From: a virus
Virus record (IMG/VR): IMGVR_UViG_3300032180_000032
Coordinates: 1 to 27,708 of that record
DNA length: 27,708 bases
Strand: one strand, 5' to 3'
The stretch's first letter is position 1; every line of letters starts with the position of its first letter. A program made the translations under genes and the position numbers. The notes beneath the pieces are model-generated. The model worked only from the letters and a program-made list of their open reading frames with translations. It was not told where the DNA came from and did not search any database. Shown in pieces: positions 22,313-27,708 of this stretch.

Positions 22313-22709
22313 AACTGCACCACTCCTCCACGATCCCCATGCCGTTCAACCGAAACAACCACTTCTTCCCGTGCGGACAGAACTGCTGCGCACTTTTCCC
22401 GGGCAGATTCGTCGGCATCGGTTTTGAATCAGGCGAGCCGTGCTTACGCATCCGCATCGGCGGCGCGATTGGCGTCTGCACCCGCGGCGGCTTCCCGTCG
22501 TGGCGTGGCCGACCTCCCCATTGGCGGTCCAGCGCGTCCCGACCGATGAGTTCGATGCACTTCCGGTGCACCGCCGCCGCCGAGCGGCCAATTATCTCCC
22601 CGATCTTCGCGTAAGTCAGCCGCTTCGCCCGCAACTCGTGCAAGAGCGTCACTTCCCATGACTGCCACGCACCGCACTCATGCGGACTTTTCACGAGGCG
22701 TTCAGCCAC
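22302..22709 (-). CDS. Helix-turn-helix (GcrA/Myb-like) regulator with C-terminal Cys motif
   Basis: The ATG at 22709 overlaps the upstream gene by 8 bases. The 135 residues contain WQSWEVTLLHELRAKRLTYA followed by KIGEIIGRSAAAVHRKCIEL. This is an HTH of the GcrA/SANT-like type: W..E...L..L, then KIG...GRS..AV..K. A basic, proline-rich middle follows. The end is FCPHGKKWLF and EEWCSC, a probable zinc site. It likely binds DNA, perhaps regulating phage genes. The C-terminus overlaps the next small gene. Assignment to a DNA-binding role is moderately firm; the target is unknown. Confidence 0.78.
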   Translation of the reverse strand: MAERLVKSPHECGAWQSWEVTLLHELRAKRLTYAKIGEIIGRSAAAVHRKCIELIGRDALDRQWGGRPRHDGKPPRVQTPIAPPMRMRKHGSPDSKPMPTNLPGKSAQQFCPHGKKWLFRLNGMGIVEEWCSCAS

Positions 22710-22926
22710 GGATCACGAGCTCGCAGGCTGGCACATCCTCTACCCGTAACCGCAGCACCGTTTCCTTCGAGACCCACGCCAAGAGGCGCGTTCCGATCAG
22801 GAGATGCAGCGAGCCGTCCTGCGCATTGAGCGTCCAGGGCTCGAGCTGGGATTCCGGGAGGGCGGGGCTCGTGTGCTCGTGGCTCACTTGCCAGGACTTG
22901 AGCGGACGCTGGGAGCGGGGTTTCAT
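22702..22926 (-). CDS. Unknown phage protein (74 aa)
   Basis: The ATG at 22926 overlaps the upstream stop (ATGA) and gives 74 residues beginning MKPRSQRPLKSWQVSHEHTS. A longer frame from 23067 would overlap the upstream gene by about 145 bases and is less likely. It has a beta-type second half (DGSLHLLIGTRLLAWVSKET) that may be a small beta barrel. No family is recognised. Confidence 0.65.
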   Translation of the reverse strand: MKPRSQRPLKSWQVSHEHTSPALPESQLEPWTLNAQDGSLHLLIGTRLLAWVSKETVLRLRVEDVPACELVIRG

Positions 22927-23108
22927 CGCTTGGTGCGACGGTGCGGAAGGTGCCGAATCATGCTTGGCATCCGCCGCCAGATCCGAGGCGCTTTCCGCAA
23001 GCGGAGTGCGCAGTCGCGTCGGTCCCCATGACGTAAATGCGGTGGAATGACTGAGCGGACGACCCATGCATCGTAGAGCCTCGCAGCGAAATGCGGAGTG
23101 AGGGTCAT
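22923..23108 (-). CDS. Small basic protein (61 aa)
   Basis: The ATG at 23108 overlaps the upstream stop (ATGA), giving 61 residues that begin MTLTPHFAARLYDAWVVRSV and have a very basic second half (HRRTKR at the end). It is probably a DNA- or RNA-binding mini-protein or an accessory factor. Tight overlaps at both ends are the main support. Confidence 0.6.
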   Translation of the reverse strand: MTLTPHFAARLYDAWVVRSVIPPHLRHGDRRDCALRLRKAPRIWRRMPSMIRHLPHRRTKR

Positions 23109-23419
23109 GTCGGCGGTATCCCCGCGATTTCGTCGCATTCCTGGGCCGTGCGATAGCGCACCTTCGGGATGAACACCGGGTTCTGCATCGGTCGGCCCCA
23201 CTGTCCGAATGAACTCACGAACTTCGGAATGGAGAAGTAGACGCAGCGTGGACCCTTGTGGAAGATACAGTAGTGCCGGAAATGGTCGAGGATCTGTTCC
23301 TGCGAGTAGGTCGGTTGCAAGGGCTTGAAATAGCGCCCGATCTGCGGTCGGCTGGCGATGCCGCCCAGAATCTCCTCTTGGAGTTTCGCCGGACTCTCAA
23401 TCCAGGGCGCCCAGGTCAT
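23105..23419 (-). CDS. Unknown phage protein (104 aa)
   Basis: The ATG at 23419 overlaps the upstream stop (ATGA). The 104 residues begin MTWAPWIESPAKLQEEILGG and are rich in aromatic and charged residues (YFKPLQPTYSQEQILDHFRH; GPRCVYFSIPKFVSSFGQWG). A mixed alpha/beta single-domain fold is likely. The family is not recognised. It is the second gene after the long non-coding gap. Confidence 0.75.
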   Translation of the reverse strand: MTWAPWIESPAKLQEEILGGIASRPQIGRYFKPLQPTYSQEQILDHFRHYCIFHKGPRCVYFSIPKFVSSFGQWGRPMQNPVFIPKVRYRTAQECDEIAGIPPT

Positions 23420-23565
23420 GGCCGAATCTCATCGTAGGCATCGAGAATCCGTTCCAACGTCCCCTGGCTCATCTCAATGGCCCGTTTCCGTAGCCGATCC
23501 TGCAACGCGCGGATCAGGCGCGTGCGGTCGTAATCCGTCGTCACCAAAATCGTCCGCTCGCTCAT
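23416..23565 (-). CDS. Short helical protein, first gene after the non-coding gap (49 aa)
   Basis: The ATG at 23565 lies 11 bases after an AAAGGGG on the minus strand, and the frame of 49 residues ends with an ATGA overlap with the next gene. It begins MSERTILVTTDYDRTRLIRA and continues LQDRLRKRAIEMSQGTLERI, an amphipathic basic helix pattern. The match to spacing and the plausible helical sequence support a real gene. Its start lies about 20 bases downstream of a perfect stem-loop, so it probably opens a transcript. Confidence 0.7.
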   Translation of the reverse strand: MSERTILVTTDYDRTRLIRALQDRLRKRAIEMSQGTLERILDAYDEIRP

Positions 23566-23583
23566 AGACACCAGCCCCTTTAT

Positions 23584-23607
23584 CTCGGCAGGTAGTAAGC
23601 TGCCGAG
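23584..23607. promoter_or_regulatory. Perfect stem-loop in the leader of the left operon
   Basis: Arms CTCGGCAG (23584-23591) and CTGCCGAG (23600-23607) pair perfectly around an 8-base loop. It lies about 19 bases upstream of the first ATG (23565) of the left operon. No T-run follows on the minus strand, so an operator or leader element is more likely than a terminator. Confidence 0.65.
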
Positions 23608-24083
23608 CGTTTGACATGGTCGCAGCGTGCTGTCCCAAACCGGCCGCGTCGTGCTGGTGGACGAACGCGCTCGCGCCGTGAATCGGACTCAGAGCCATGC
23701 ACCTGGCTGTGCATCGTTGCCGCAGCCTATCTGCCGAGCCGGGTTGTCAGGGGCGACAGTGCCCGGAATTGTTCGGCTGCCGATGCGCGTCCCGTTGGGT
23801 TCAGACCACTCGACCCGATGCGGTCTCGGCGAACGGTGTCAGAACGCCGGAGCGGGAAACGGAAGCGGCCCGCTCGTCGCCTGTCGAATCCTGGCCGCGG
23901 CGGTGCAACCGGGACAGGGTAGGCATACGAGACGGGCCGCAACTGCAGCTCCGTGGCACCTGATTGTCGCGTGCGTGACGCCCTTCGACGGGACGCGCGC
24001 ACACCGAATACTCACTTGATTCCGGCTCGTGTCAAGGTCACACCGCACCGTGACGTGTCACGCTCATCCGTGACGCAGCGTGA
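23608..24083. other. Non-coding region, probable promoter/terminator region
   Basis: Together with the stem-loop this makes a gap of about 520 bases with no convincing coding frame on either strand; the frames present are basic, Pro/Ser-rich and lack ribosome-binding sites. It includes an ATGCAC/GTGCAT inverted repeat at 23697-23714 and the GTGAC cluster. A candidate TTGACA at 23611-23616 (plus) has no clear -10 partner. It separates the early-type cluster from the left genes. Confidence 0.6.
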
Positions 24084-24084
24084 C
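24037..24084. repeat. Cluster of GTGAC/GTCAC half-sites
   Basis: GTGAC occurs at 24050-24054, 24070-24074 and 24080-24084, and GTCAC at 24037-24041 and 24057-24061. The GTGAC starts are 20 and 10 bases apart, which puts them on the same face of the helix, as in multi-site operators or iterons. A single extra GTGAC lies at 23975. Confidence 0.55.
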
Positions 24085-24227
24085 TACGCCTCGCGCTGCA
24101 GCCGCTCCACGAACGCCCGCCAGTAGGGATCACGCTGACGCGCTCGAGCGTACTGCTGAGCTCTCCGGCGAAACGCCCGCTTTCGGCTCTGGCGCTTCGC
24201 TCGGCGCACGAGGGCCTTGGTGACCAT
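24084..24227 (-). CDS. Possible small basic protein (47 aa)
   Basis: An ATG at 24227 opens a frame of 47 residues (MVTKALVRRAKRQSRKRAFR, ending DPYWRAFVERLQREA) to a TAG at 24084-24086. It overlaps the C-terminal 98 bases of the 150-residue gene in another frame, so only one of the two may be real over that stretch. The basic helical sequence looks more protein-like than the Ser/Pro/Ala-rich end of the longer frame. It may be the last gene of the early operon. Confidence 0.35.
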   Translation of the reverse strand: MVTKALVRRAKRQSRKRAFRRRAQQYARARQRDPYWRAFVERLQREA

Positions 24228-24582
24228 GCCCCACAGTATAACGGTCCTGCGTCGAAAGGACACGCCAGGCGCGATTGGAGAGAATGCGGTTCCGGATGGC
24301 GGCGTTCACACGGACTTCACCAAATCGGATGCAGAGATAGTCATAGCGCCACGGTACGGAGTTGTCGTCGCCCTCCCACGCGATAAGCGTCGTGAGTTCA
24401 TGGCCATATCGCACGTCGCGCCCAAACTCGTAGGACGTTCCAGTGAAACCTCGCGCGGCTTCGGTCAAACACAGGCTCCCATTCGTCGAGGCTTGCTTGC
24501 GGAGCCTGCCGCCCTCAATAGCCGTCACCAACACGGCACTAGCCTGGGCCGGCGTCAATTGCAAGAGGAAATGCCCGATCAT
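24130..24582 (-). CDS. Unknown early-type protein (150 aa)
   Basis: The ATG at 24582 overlaps the upstream stop (ATGA). The first 117 residues are convincing: MIGHFLLQLTPAQASAVLVT, GFTGTSYEFGRDVRYGHELT, and WRYDYLCIRFGEVRVNAAIR. The last 33 residues are Ser/Pro/Ala/Glu-rich and compete with another frame at 24084-24227. A frameshift or a shorter end cannot be excluded. The N-terminal part is an alpha/beta fold of unknown family. Confidence 0.65.
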   Translation of the reverse strand: MIGHFLLQLTPAQASAVLVTAIEGGRLRKQASTNGSLCLTEAARGFTGTSYEFGRDVRYGHELTTLIAWEGDDNSVPWRYDYLCIRFGEVRVNAAIRNRILSNRAWRVLSTQDRYTVGHGHQGPRAPSEAPEPKAGVSPESSAVRSSASA

Positions 24583-24902
24583 GCGCGCCTCCGGTGAAAG
24601 TCTGCTTCGCTACACGTGGGACACAGGGCGACCCGTTCCACCCCAAAGCGGTTCGGGCGGCGTCCACTATCCACCATCACCGCCGAGACTACGGCCCGGG
24701 AGGTATCGCCACCGCAGAACACGCACCGCAAGCGGGGCGCGGGCTCCCAGCCAATCCCGAGCCCGGACTGGGGATCACGGAGTCGTACCCAAGTAGGCTC
24801 CGAATAACCCTCACTTAAGACCACCGGAGGGCCAGGATCGGTGCGGGACGTGGGGAACTCGTAGGTCTGAGCGTCGGCCCAGCCCGCAAAGGGATCGGTC
24901 AT
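24579..24902 (-). CDS. Zinc-ribbon protein (107 aa)
   Basis: The ATG at 24902 overlaps the upstream stop (ATGA). The 107 residues end with a four-cysteine zinc ribbon: RLRCVFCGGDTSRAVVSA and later CPTCSEADFHRRR. The N-terminal 55 residues (MTDPFAGWADAQTYEFPTSR) are loop-rich. Ribbons of this kind commonly bind DNA, RNA or other proteins. No family name is assigned. Confidence 0.75.
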   Translation of the reverse strand: MTDPFAGWADAQTYEFPTSRTDPGPPVVLSEGYSEPTWVRLRDPQSGLGIGWEPAPRLRCVFCGGDTSRAVVSAVMVDSGRRPNRFGVERVALCPTCSEADFHRRRA

Positions 24903-25072
24903 GGCGTGCCTAGCCTATCCCTCTGTGAGCGGTGTCGGGCCTGTAGCCTGCCCCGACCGTTAGCTAGGACACGCCGGAACTGACCGCCGCAACCCATACC
25001 GTGCGTAAGACCTCGCACCCGACGACTGGAAAGGACCAGGACATCGCCGCACTTCTGACATCGAACCTTCAT
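24899..25072 (-). CDS. Small Cys-containing basic protein (57 aa)
   Basis: The ATG at 25072 overlaps the upstream stop (ATGA), giving 57 residues beginning MKVRCQKCGDVLVLSSRRVR. CQKCG is half of a zinc ribbon; the second half is degenerate (a single later Cys in HGMGCGGQFRR). The C-terminus is basic. It is probably a degenerate ribbon-type nucleic acid binder. Confidence 0.65.
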   Translation of the reverse strand: MKVRCQKCGDVLVLSSRRVRGLTHGMGCGGQFRRVLANGRGRLQARHRSQRDRLGTP

Positions 25073-25467
25073 GTGCCCCACCGTTCGGTTACGGCTTTCC
25101 GCGCCGCATACTGACGCCCCAAGTCACGAGCGATGGCATGGAGATCAATCCCGTAATGCTGCTGGAAACTGACGATACCCATCGTATGCTGGGCGTCGTG
25201 GTGGTATGCACAGAGAGGTACACAATTCCCGATGTCATCACCGCCCGCTCCCCGTGATTGCACATGAGCACACTGACTGCCGAAGATCCCCAGCGGACAT
25301 GAGAAATACTTGTCAGGATCACGACCGCGCAACAAGCATGCGAAGCTCCGAATCCATGCCTGATACTCGGGCACCCGGCGATGCGCGAACGCCTTCACGG
25401 TGCGTCGGCGCTTCATCCGGCTCCGCTTCAAGGGCTTCCCTGACCGAAGCAAGGGCGAGCGCTTCAC
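25069..25467 (-). CDS. HNH endonuclease
   Basis: The ATG at 25467 overlaps the upstream stop (ATGA). The 132 residues have a very basic N-terminus (MKRSPLLRSGKPLKRSRMKR). The HNH domain has C66xH68 (QCAHVQSRGAGGDDIGNCVP) and LCAYHHDAQHTMG, i.e. His68, Asn81 and the His89/His90 pair as probable metal/catalytic residues, with cysteines as structural zinc ligands. This family (CAHV.SRGAGG...VPLC..HH) is common in phage early regions, where such nucleases aid recombination or packaging. It could also be a homing gene. The domain call is firm; the biological role is not. Confidence 0.88.
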   Translation of the reverse strand: MKRSPLLRSGKPLKRSRMKRRRTVKAFAHRRVPEYQAWIRSFACLLRGRDPDKYFSCPLGIFGSQCAHVQSRGAGGDDIGNCVPLCAYHHDAQHTMGIVSFQQHYGIDLHAIARDLGRQYAARKAVTERWGT

Positions 25468-25916
25468 GAGAGATGCGCCTCTGCAGCAAGATACCTGGCC
25501 ACTGCGTTGCCCCGCTGAATCAGATCCGCAATCCCCATCGCGCGGTTCTCCAACTCGAAGTAACGCGCCTTCTCTACGGTCGCTTGCGTGAGGAAGTCCG
25601 TGTAGGTCGGGTGCTGGTGCGCCGATTCCTCAATGAACGCCTCCGTCACCTTCTGCTGGCTCCCCACGGCCATCGCGCGGATCATCGCGGCCACCTTTGC
25701 CAACTCAGCCTTCCGCAAATCTCCGAAGATCCCGCCCGGACCGTGCTTCGCCCGCAAGGGCGCGAGCTCCTTGACCAATGTATCCCGCTCGGCCAGCAAG
25801 GACTCCAAACTCGGGATGCCCATGCGGAGTTCGATGTCCGACAGCGTGGAGACGGGCGCGACCGTATCCGGCACGGTTACCGAATCCTGCGGGCGCACCC
25901 ACTGAGGGATCGGCAT
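25464..25916 (-). CDS. Unknown helical early protein (150 aa)
   Basis: The ATG at 25916 overlaps the upstream stop (ATGA). The protein is mainly helical: ELRMGIPSLESLLAERDTLV, a charged middle, AMAVGSQQKVTEAFIEESAH, then a C-terminal RYFELENRAMGIADLIQRGN. Coiled coil near residues 35-60 is likely. It lies between the SSB-like and HNH genes, so it may act with them in DNA metabolism. The family is not recognised. Confidence 0.75.
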   Translation of the reverse strand: MPIPQWVRPQDSVTVPDTVAPVSTLSDIELRMGIPSLESLLAERDTLVKELAPLRAKHGPGGIFGDLRKAELAKVAAMIRAMAVGSQQKVTEAFIEESAHQHPTYTDFLTQATVEKARYFELENRAMGIADLIQRGNAVARYLAAEAHLS

Positions 25917-26521
25917 CAGAATGGCACCGTTGAATCGTCATCGGATTCCTCACCAACCGGATACGCTGGCGTCGGAATCGCATCCTCGCCGCGGTGCTTC
26001 TTCAAGGCCTCGAGATAGGCCGCCTTGCGATCCGTGAGAAACTTCGGCCGCTCATACTCCTTGAGCAACGCGCTATCCGGTGCGGGCATCGCCTTCGGCA
26101 ACGGGCTGATGCTCGTGATCTTCGCGAACTTCCGCCCCTTGCGGGTGGTGACGTGCTCCAAACTCACCAAGGCCGGCTGGCCATAAAGCTTCGTCACGGG
26201 AAGGCCCTGCTCCGCTTGCTCGGTCGTATAGGACCGTCCTCTCCAGGCTTCCATGAACTTCCGGAGGTTCGCCTTCTCGTTGGCGCTCTTGGTCATCTCC
26301 GTCGTGACGAGTGTCAGGCTCTTCGCCTCGTCATCCTGCCGCGCACCTGAGGCAAAGACTAGCGCGACCTTCGCGACTTCACGGGGCTCATCATCTCCGA
26401 ACTGCTCGACGTTGATGCCTAGGTCTACTACATCGACACACAGGACAGCGTACTGGCCTTCGTCGTGCGCGGTGAACTTGGCGCCAGAATCTGTTGCGGT
26501 CACATCATCAGGTTGGCTCAT
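25916..26521 (-). CDS. Putative single-stranded DNA-binding protein
   Basis: The ATG at 26521 ([20 protein letters not shown]) is preceded by AAAGGA; 201 residues. The region [20 protein letters not shown], then [13 protein letters not shown] and later [20 protein letters not shown], resembles a phage OB-fold ssDNA-binding group. That group has a [17 protein letters not shown]-type segment and LPKAM. The C-terminus [11 protein letters not shown] has the acidic tail with a final PF that SSB-type proteins use to recruit partners, which is the strongest clue. Expected role: coating ssDNA during replication or recombination. It stands at the head of the HNH-containing early cluster. Family assignment is from recall and needs a profile search. 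Confidence 0.7.
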   Translation of the reverse strand: MSQPDDVTATDSGAKFTAHDEGQYAVLCVDVVDLGINVEQFGDDEPREVAKVALVFASGARQDDEAKSLTLVTTEMTKSANEKANLRKFMEAWRGRSYTTEQAEQGLPVTKLYGQPALVSLEHVTTRKGRKFAKITSISPLPKAMPAPDSALLKEYERPKFLTDRKAAYLEALKKHRGEDAIPTPAYPVGEESDDDSTVPF

Positions 26522-26534
26522 AGGTCCTTTCGGG

Positions 26535-26702
26535 TTACCAGTGGCGCCCGGGGCCGTCCCACCAGGAGACCGGCTCGGGGACAATCGTCCAGACGTGAAT
26601 CACGAGGCCACACTGGCGGCTCGTGCAGCGCTCGCTCACCCACGCGGTGCCGATGACGAGGTGCACGACGTGTCCACAGCGGGGACAGCGGGCGAGGGTC
26701 AC
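26535..26702 (-). CDS. Zinc-ribbon mini-protein (55 aa)
   Basis: The GTG at 26702 overlaps the upstream TGA (GTGA). The 55 residues start [20 protein letters not shown] and contain CPRCG and then [15 protein letters not shown], giving four cysteines in a ribbon. A longer frame from 26825 would overlap the upstream gene completely and is not supported. It likely binds nucleic acid or a protein partner. Confidence 0.7.
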   Translation of the reverse strand: MTLARCPRCGHVVHLVIGTAWVSERCTSRQCGLVIHVWTIVPEPVSWWDGPGRHW

Positions 26703-26839
26703 GCGAGCGCTCGGGCACGAGGGTGCCGCAGGTCCCACGCCTTCCACCGGCACTTGGGCGAGCAGTACCGCAGCGGCCGCCCTTTGGGCTTGGGCGCTCG
26801 GAGTGATCGGCCGCAGACTTCGCACTTGCGCTTTTCCAT
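26699..26839 (-). CDS. Zinc-finger mini-protein, probably leaderless (46 aa)
   Basis: The ATG at 26839 gives 46 residues: [20 protein letters not shown], then [16 protein letters not shown]6xxC9 and C26xxxC30 form a zinc finger, followed by a basic helix, the usual shape of a nucleic-acid-binding mini-protein. No ribosome-binding site is visible. A TATAGT box at 26847-26852 would place the transcript start at or within a base or two of the ATG, so translation may be leaderless. It is the first gene of the left-going transcript, suiting an early regulator. Confidence 0.7.
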   Translation of the reverse strand: MEKRKCEVCGRSLRAPKPKGRPLRYCSPKCRWKAWDLRHPRARALA

Positions 26840-26854
26840 ATTGCTAACTATACT
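26826..26854 (+). promoter_or_regulatory. Candidate sigma70-type promoter, rightward
   Basis: TTGCGC (26826-26831), 17 bases, then TATACT (26849-26854). A transcript start near 26861 would serve the plus-strand gene at 26895, which has GAGGAG at 26885-26890. This is a reading of boxes by eye only. Confidence 0.5.
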
Positions 26855-26869
26855 CAGGGCGTTGCTAAC
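26841..26869. repeat. Direct repeat TTGCTAAC, 21 bases apart
   Basis: TTGCTAAC occurs at 26841-26848 and 26862-26869. The spacing of 21 bases is two helical turns, as expected for a dimeric operator covering both promoters. Confidence 0.55.
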
Positions 26870-26875
26870 GCGCAA
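26847..26875 (-). promoter_or_regulatory. Candidate sigma70-type promoter, leftward, overlapping
   Basis: On the minus strand TTGCGC (26870-26875), 17 bases, then TATAGT (26847-26852). It is the mirror image of the rightward promoter and shares its -10 bases, so polymerase can use only one at a time. A start near 26840 is at the ATG of the 46-residue protein. Confidence 0.5.
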
Positions 26876-26894
26876 GCCCCCAACGAGGAGTCGC

Positions 26895-27638
26895 ATGAAC
26901 TTCCAGACCGACCTCCGAGCCTTCCATGGGAAGGCGGCCATCAAGGCCACGTACCTCGCCCGCGTGCGGCAGCATCAGCGCTTGGACGAACTCATCCATG
27001 GCACCTACTGGGCGAACGGCAAAGGCTGCGCCGTGGGTTGCACGATCCACTCGGCCAATCACGCGGCCTATGAGACGGAGCTCGGCATCCCGCATATCCT
27101 GGCGCGACTTGAGGACTGCATGTTTGAGGGCATGGCGAACGGGAAGGCCTCGACATGGCCGAGCAATTTCCTGAACGCCATTCGCGTGGGGGCTGATCTG
27201 TCGTTGGTCTGGCCGCGCTTCGCTGTGTGGCTGCTCGTCGATAAACGCACGGGCGTCATTAAGTATGCCAAGACCGACGCCCAACGAGCAGCGATTCAGC
27301 GCGTGGCAGAGATGTACGGGAAGGTGATCGCAGGCGATCCGGTCGCGGAGAGCGACTGGCGCGCCGCCTACGCCGACGCCGCCGCCGCCGGCGCCGCCGC
27401 CGCCTATGCCGCCGCCTACGCCTACCGCGACCGCCGCCGCCGCAAGGGCGAGTTCCGGCGACTCTGGATCACGCGCATCAACGCCGCTGCCCGGCTGCAC
27501 GAGCTGTCCTACAGCCGGTTGATGAACGGGCTCCGCAAGGCCGGCGTCGAGATCAACCGCAAAGTGCTCGCCGATCTCGCCGTCCGCGATCCCGTCGCGT
27601 TCGAGCAGCTCGCGGAGGTCGCCAAGCAGGCGCTCTGA
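26895..27638 (+). CDS. Phage protein fused in frame to a ribosomal protein bL20 C-terminal domain
   Basis: Start ATG 26895 with GAGGAG 4 bases upstream; 247 residues. Residues 1-155 ([80 protein letters not shown]) are, as I recall, a widespread phage hypothetical family that normally ends in an Ala/Tyr/Asp-rich tract. Here the tract (about residues 155-177) runs into [38 protein letters not shown] and [20 protein letters not shown]. These are the distinctive residues of bL20 from about position 45 to its end ([29 protein letters not shown]). The first 45 residues of bL20, an extended rRNA-binding arm, are absent. In E. coli the bL20 C-terminal domain alone represses its own mRNA, so a regulatory product is conceivable. 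An assembly chimera is the main alternative. Confidence 0.85.
   Translation: MNFQTDLRAFHGKAAIKATYLARVRQHQRLDELIHGTYWANGKGCAVGCTIHSANHAAYETELGIPHILARLEDCMFEGMANGKASTWPSNFLNAIRVGADLSLVWPRFAVWLLVDKRTGVIKYAKTDAQRAAIQRVAEMYGKVIAGDPVAESDWRAAYADAAAAGAAAAYAAAYAYRDRRRRKGEFRRLWITRINAAARLHELSYSRLMNGLRKAGVEINRKVLADLAVRDPVAFEQLAEVAKQAL
27361..27450 (+). repeat. GCC-rich low-complexity tract at the fusion junction
   Basis: Nearly 90 bases consist of GCC/GCG/TAC-type triplets coding for Ala, Tyr, Asp and Arg. The change from phage to bL20 similarity happens in it (about 27410-27435). Such tracts promote both recombination and misassembly. Confidence 0.75.
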
Positions 27639-27640
27639 TC

Positions 27641-27708
27641 ATGCGCGACCTCCTGGCAGCCCTCGCCGAGCTGCGGGAGCGTCTGAAGGAAATTCCGCAG
27701 GCGGACGA
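27641..27708 (+). CDS. Start of a downstream gene, possibly pheS, partial
   Basis: An ATG 2 bases after the previous stop opens 22 codons to the window edge: MRDLLAALAELRERLKEIPQ, then AD. In many bacteria rplT is followed by pheS (phenylalanyl-tRNA synthetase alpha chain), whose N-terminus is a charged helical coil of this sort. The short sequence cannot prove the identity. Confidence 0.5.
   Translation, partial: MRDLLAALAELRERLKEIPQAD

Noticed and set aside
23880-23960. Possible tRNA (sequence gtcgaatcc resembles a T-loop)
   Set aside because: No acceptor stem, D-arm or anticodon arm could be paired around it.
23611-24019. Small plus- and minus-strand frames in the 520-base gap
   Set aside because: Composition is basic and Pro/Ser-rich, start sites lack ribosome-binding sites, and two strands compete; treated as non-coding.
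26253-26894. Upstream extension of the fused plus-strand protein
   Set aside because: The in-frame codons overlap minus-strand genes and look like their antisense; a ribosome-binding site and ATG at 26895 mark the real start.
26895-27708. Prophage integration in rplT
   Set aside because: No integrase or attachment-site duplication is seen in the window, so integration is not supported over chimera or fusion.

Overview
The window is most of a GC-rich (about 60% by eye) tailed-phage genome of podovirus type. An uncultured Caudoviricetes member is the most likely source. Apart from the extreme right end, every gene lies on the minus strand, so transcription runs right to left. The genes are packed tightly: most junctions are 4-base ATGA or GTGA overlaps, or 1-base TAATG, TAGTG or TGATG overlaps. 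I used these overlaps to choose starts, including several genes under 60 codons.

Reading in the direction of transcription: (1) 26839 to about 24084 is an early-type cluster. It holds small zinc-ribbon proteins, an SSB-like protein with an acidic tail ending in PF, an HNH endonuclease and unknowns. (2) 23566-24083 is a non-coding stretch of about 520 bases with a perfect stem-loop and a phased cluster of GTGAC half-sites. It probably holds the switch between two transcription units. (3) 23565-20527 holds small genes, a GcrA/Myb-like HTH protein, a homing-endonuclease-like gene and a candidate small terminase. (4) 20530-14737 holds the large terminase, an endonuclease VII-type nuclease, a histidine phosphatase and a P22-type portal. 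(5) 14736-7936 holds a GIY-YIG nuclease, many beta-rich virion proteins, a two-helix membrane protein, a lipoprotein and a scaffold. (6) 7935-1 holds the major capsid, an HNH homing nuclease whose ribosome-binding site sits in a hairpin, more virion proteins, a gp4-like adaptor and a nozzle-like tail protein cut by the left edge. The order TerL, portal, scaffold, capsid, adaptor, nozzle is the usual podovirus virion module. No integrase, polymerase, lysin or tRNA was seen.

The right end is different. At 26895 a plus-strand gene begins. Its N-terminal two thirds look like a widespread phage hypothetical protein. Past a GCC-rich Ala/Tyr tract it continues in frame into the C-terminal domain of bacterial ribosomal protein bL20. 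The next reading frame starts 2 bases after the stop and could be pheS, which follows rplT in many bacteria. This is either an unusual phage-bL20 fusion or a phage/host chimera joined in the repeat, by misassembly or by recombination. It is the most important point to resolve.

Functions are assigned from motifs and gene order read by eye; no database search was possible. Beta-rich virion proteins without a named function are labelled as such.
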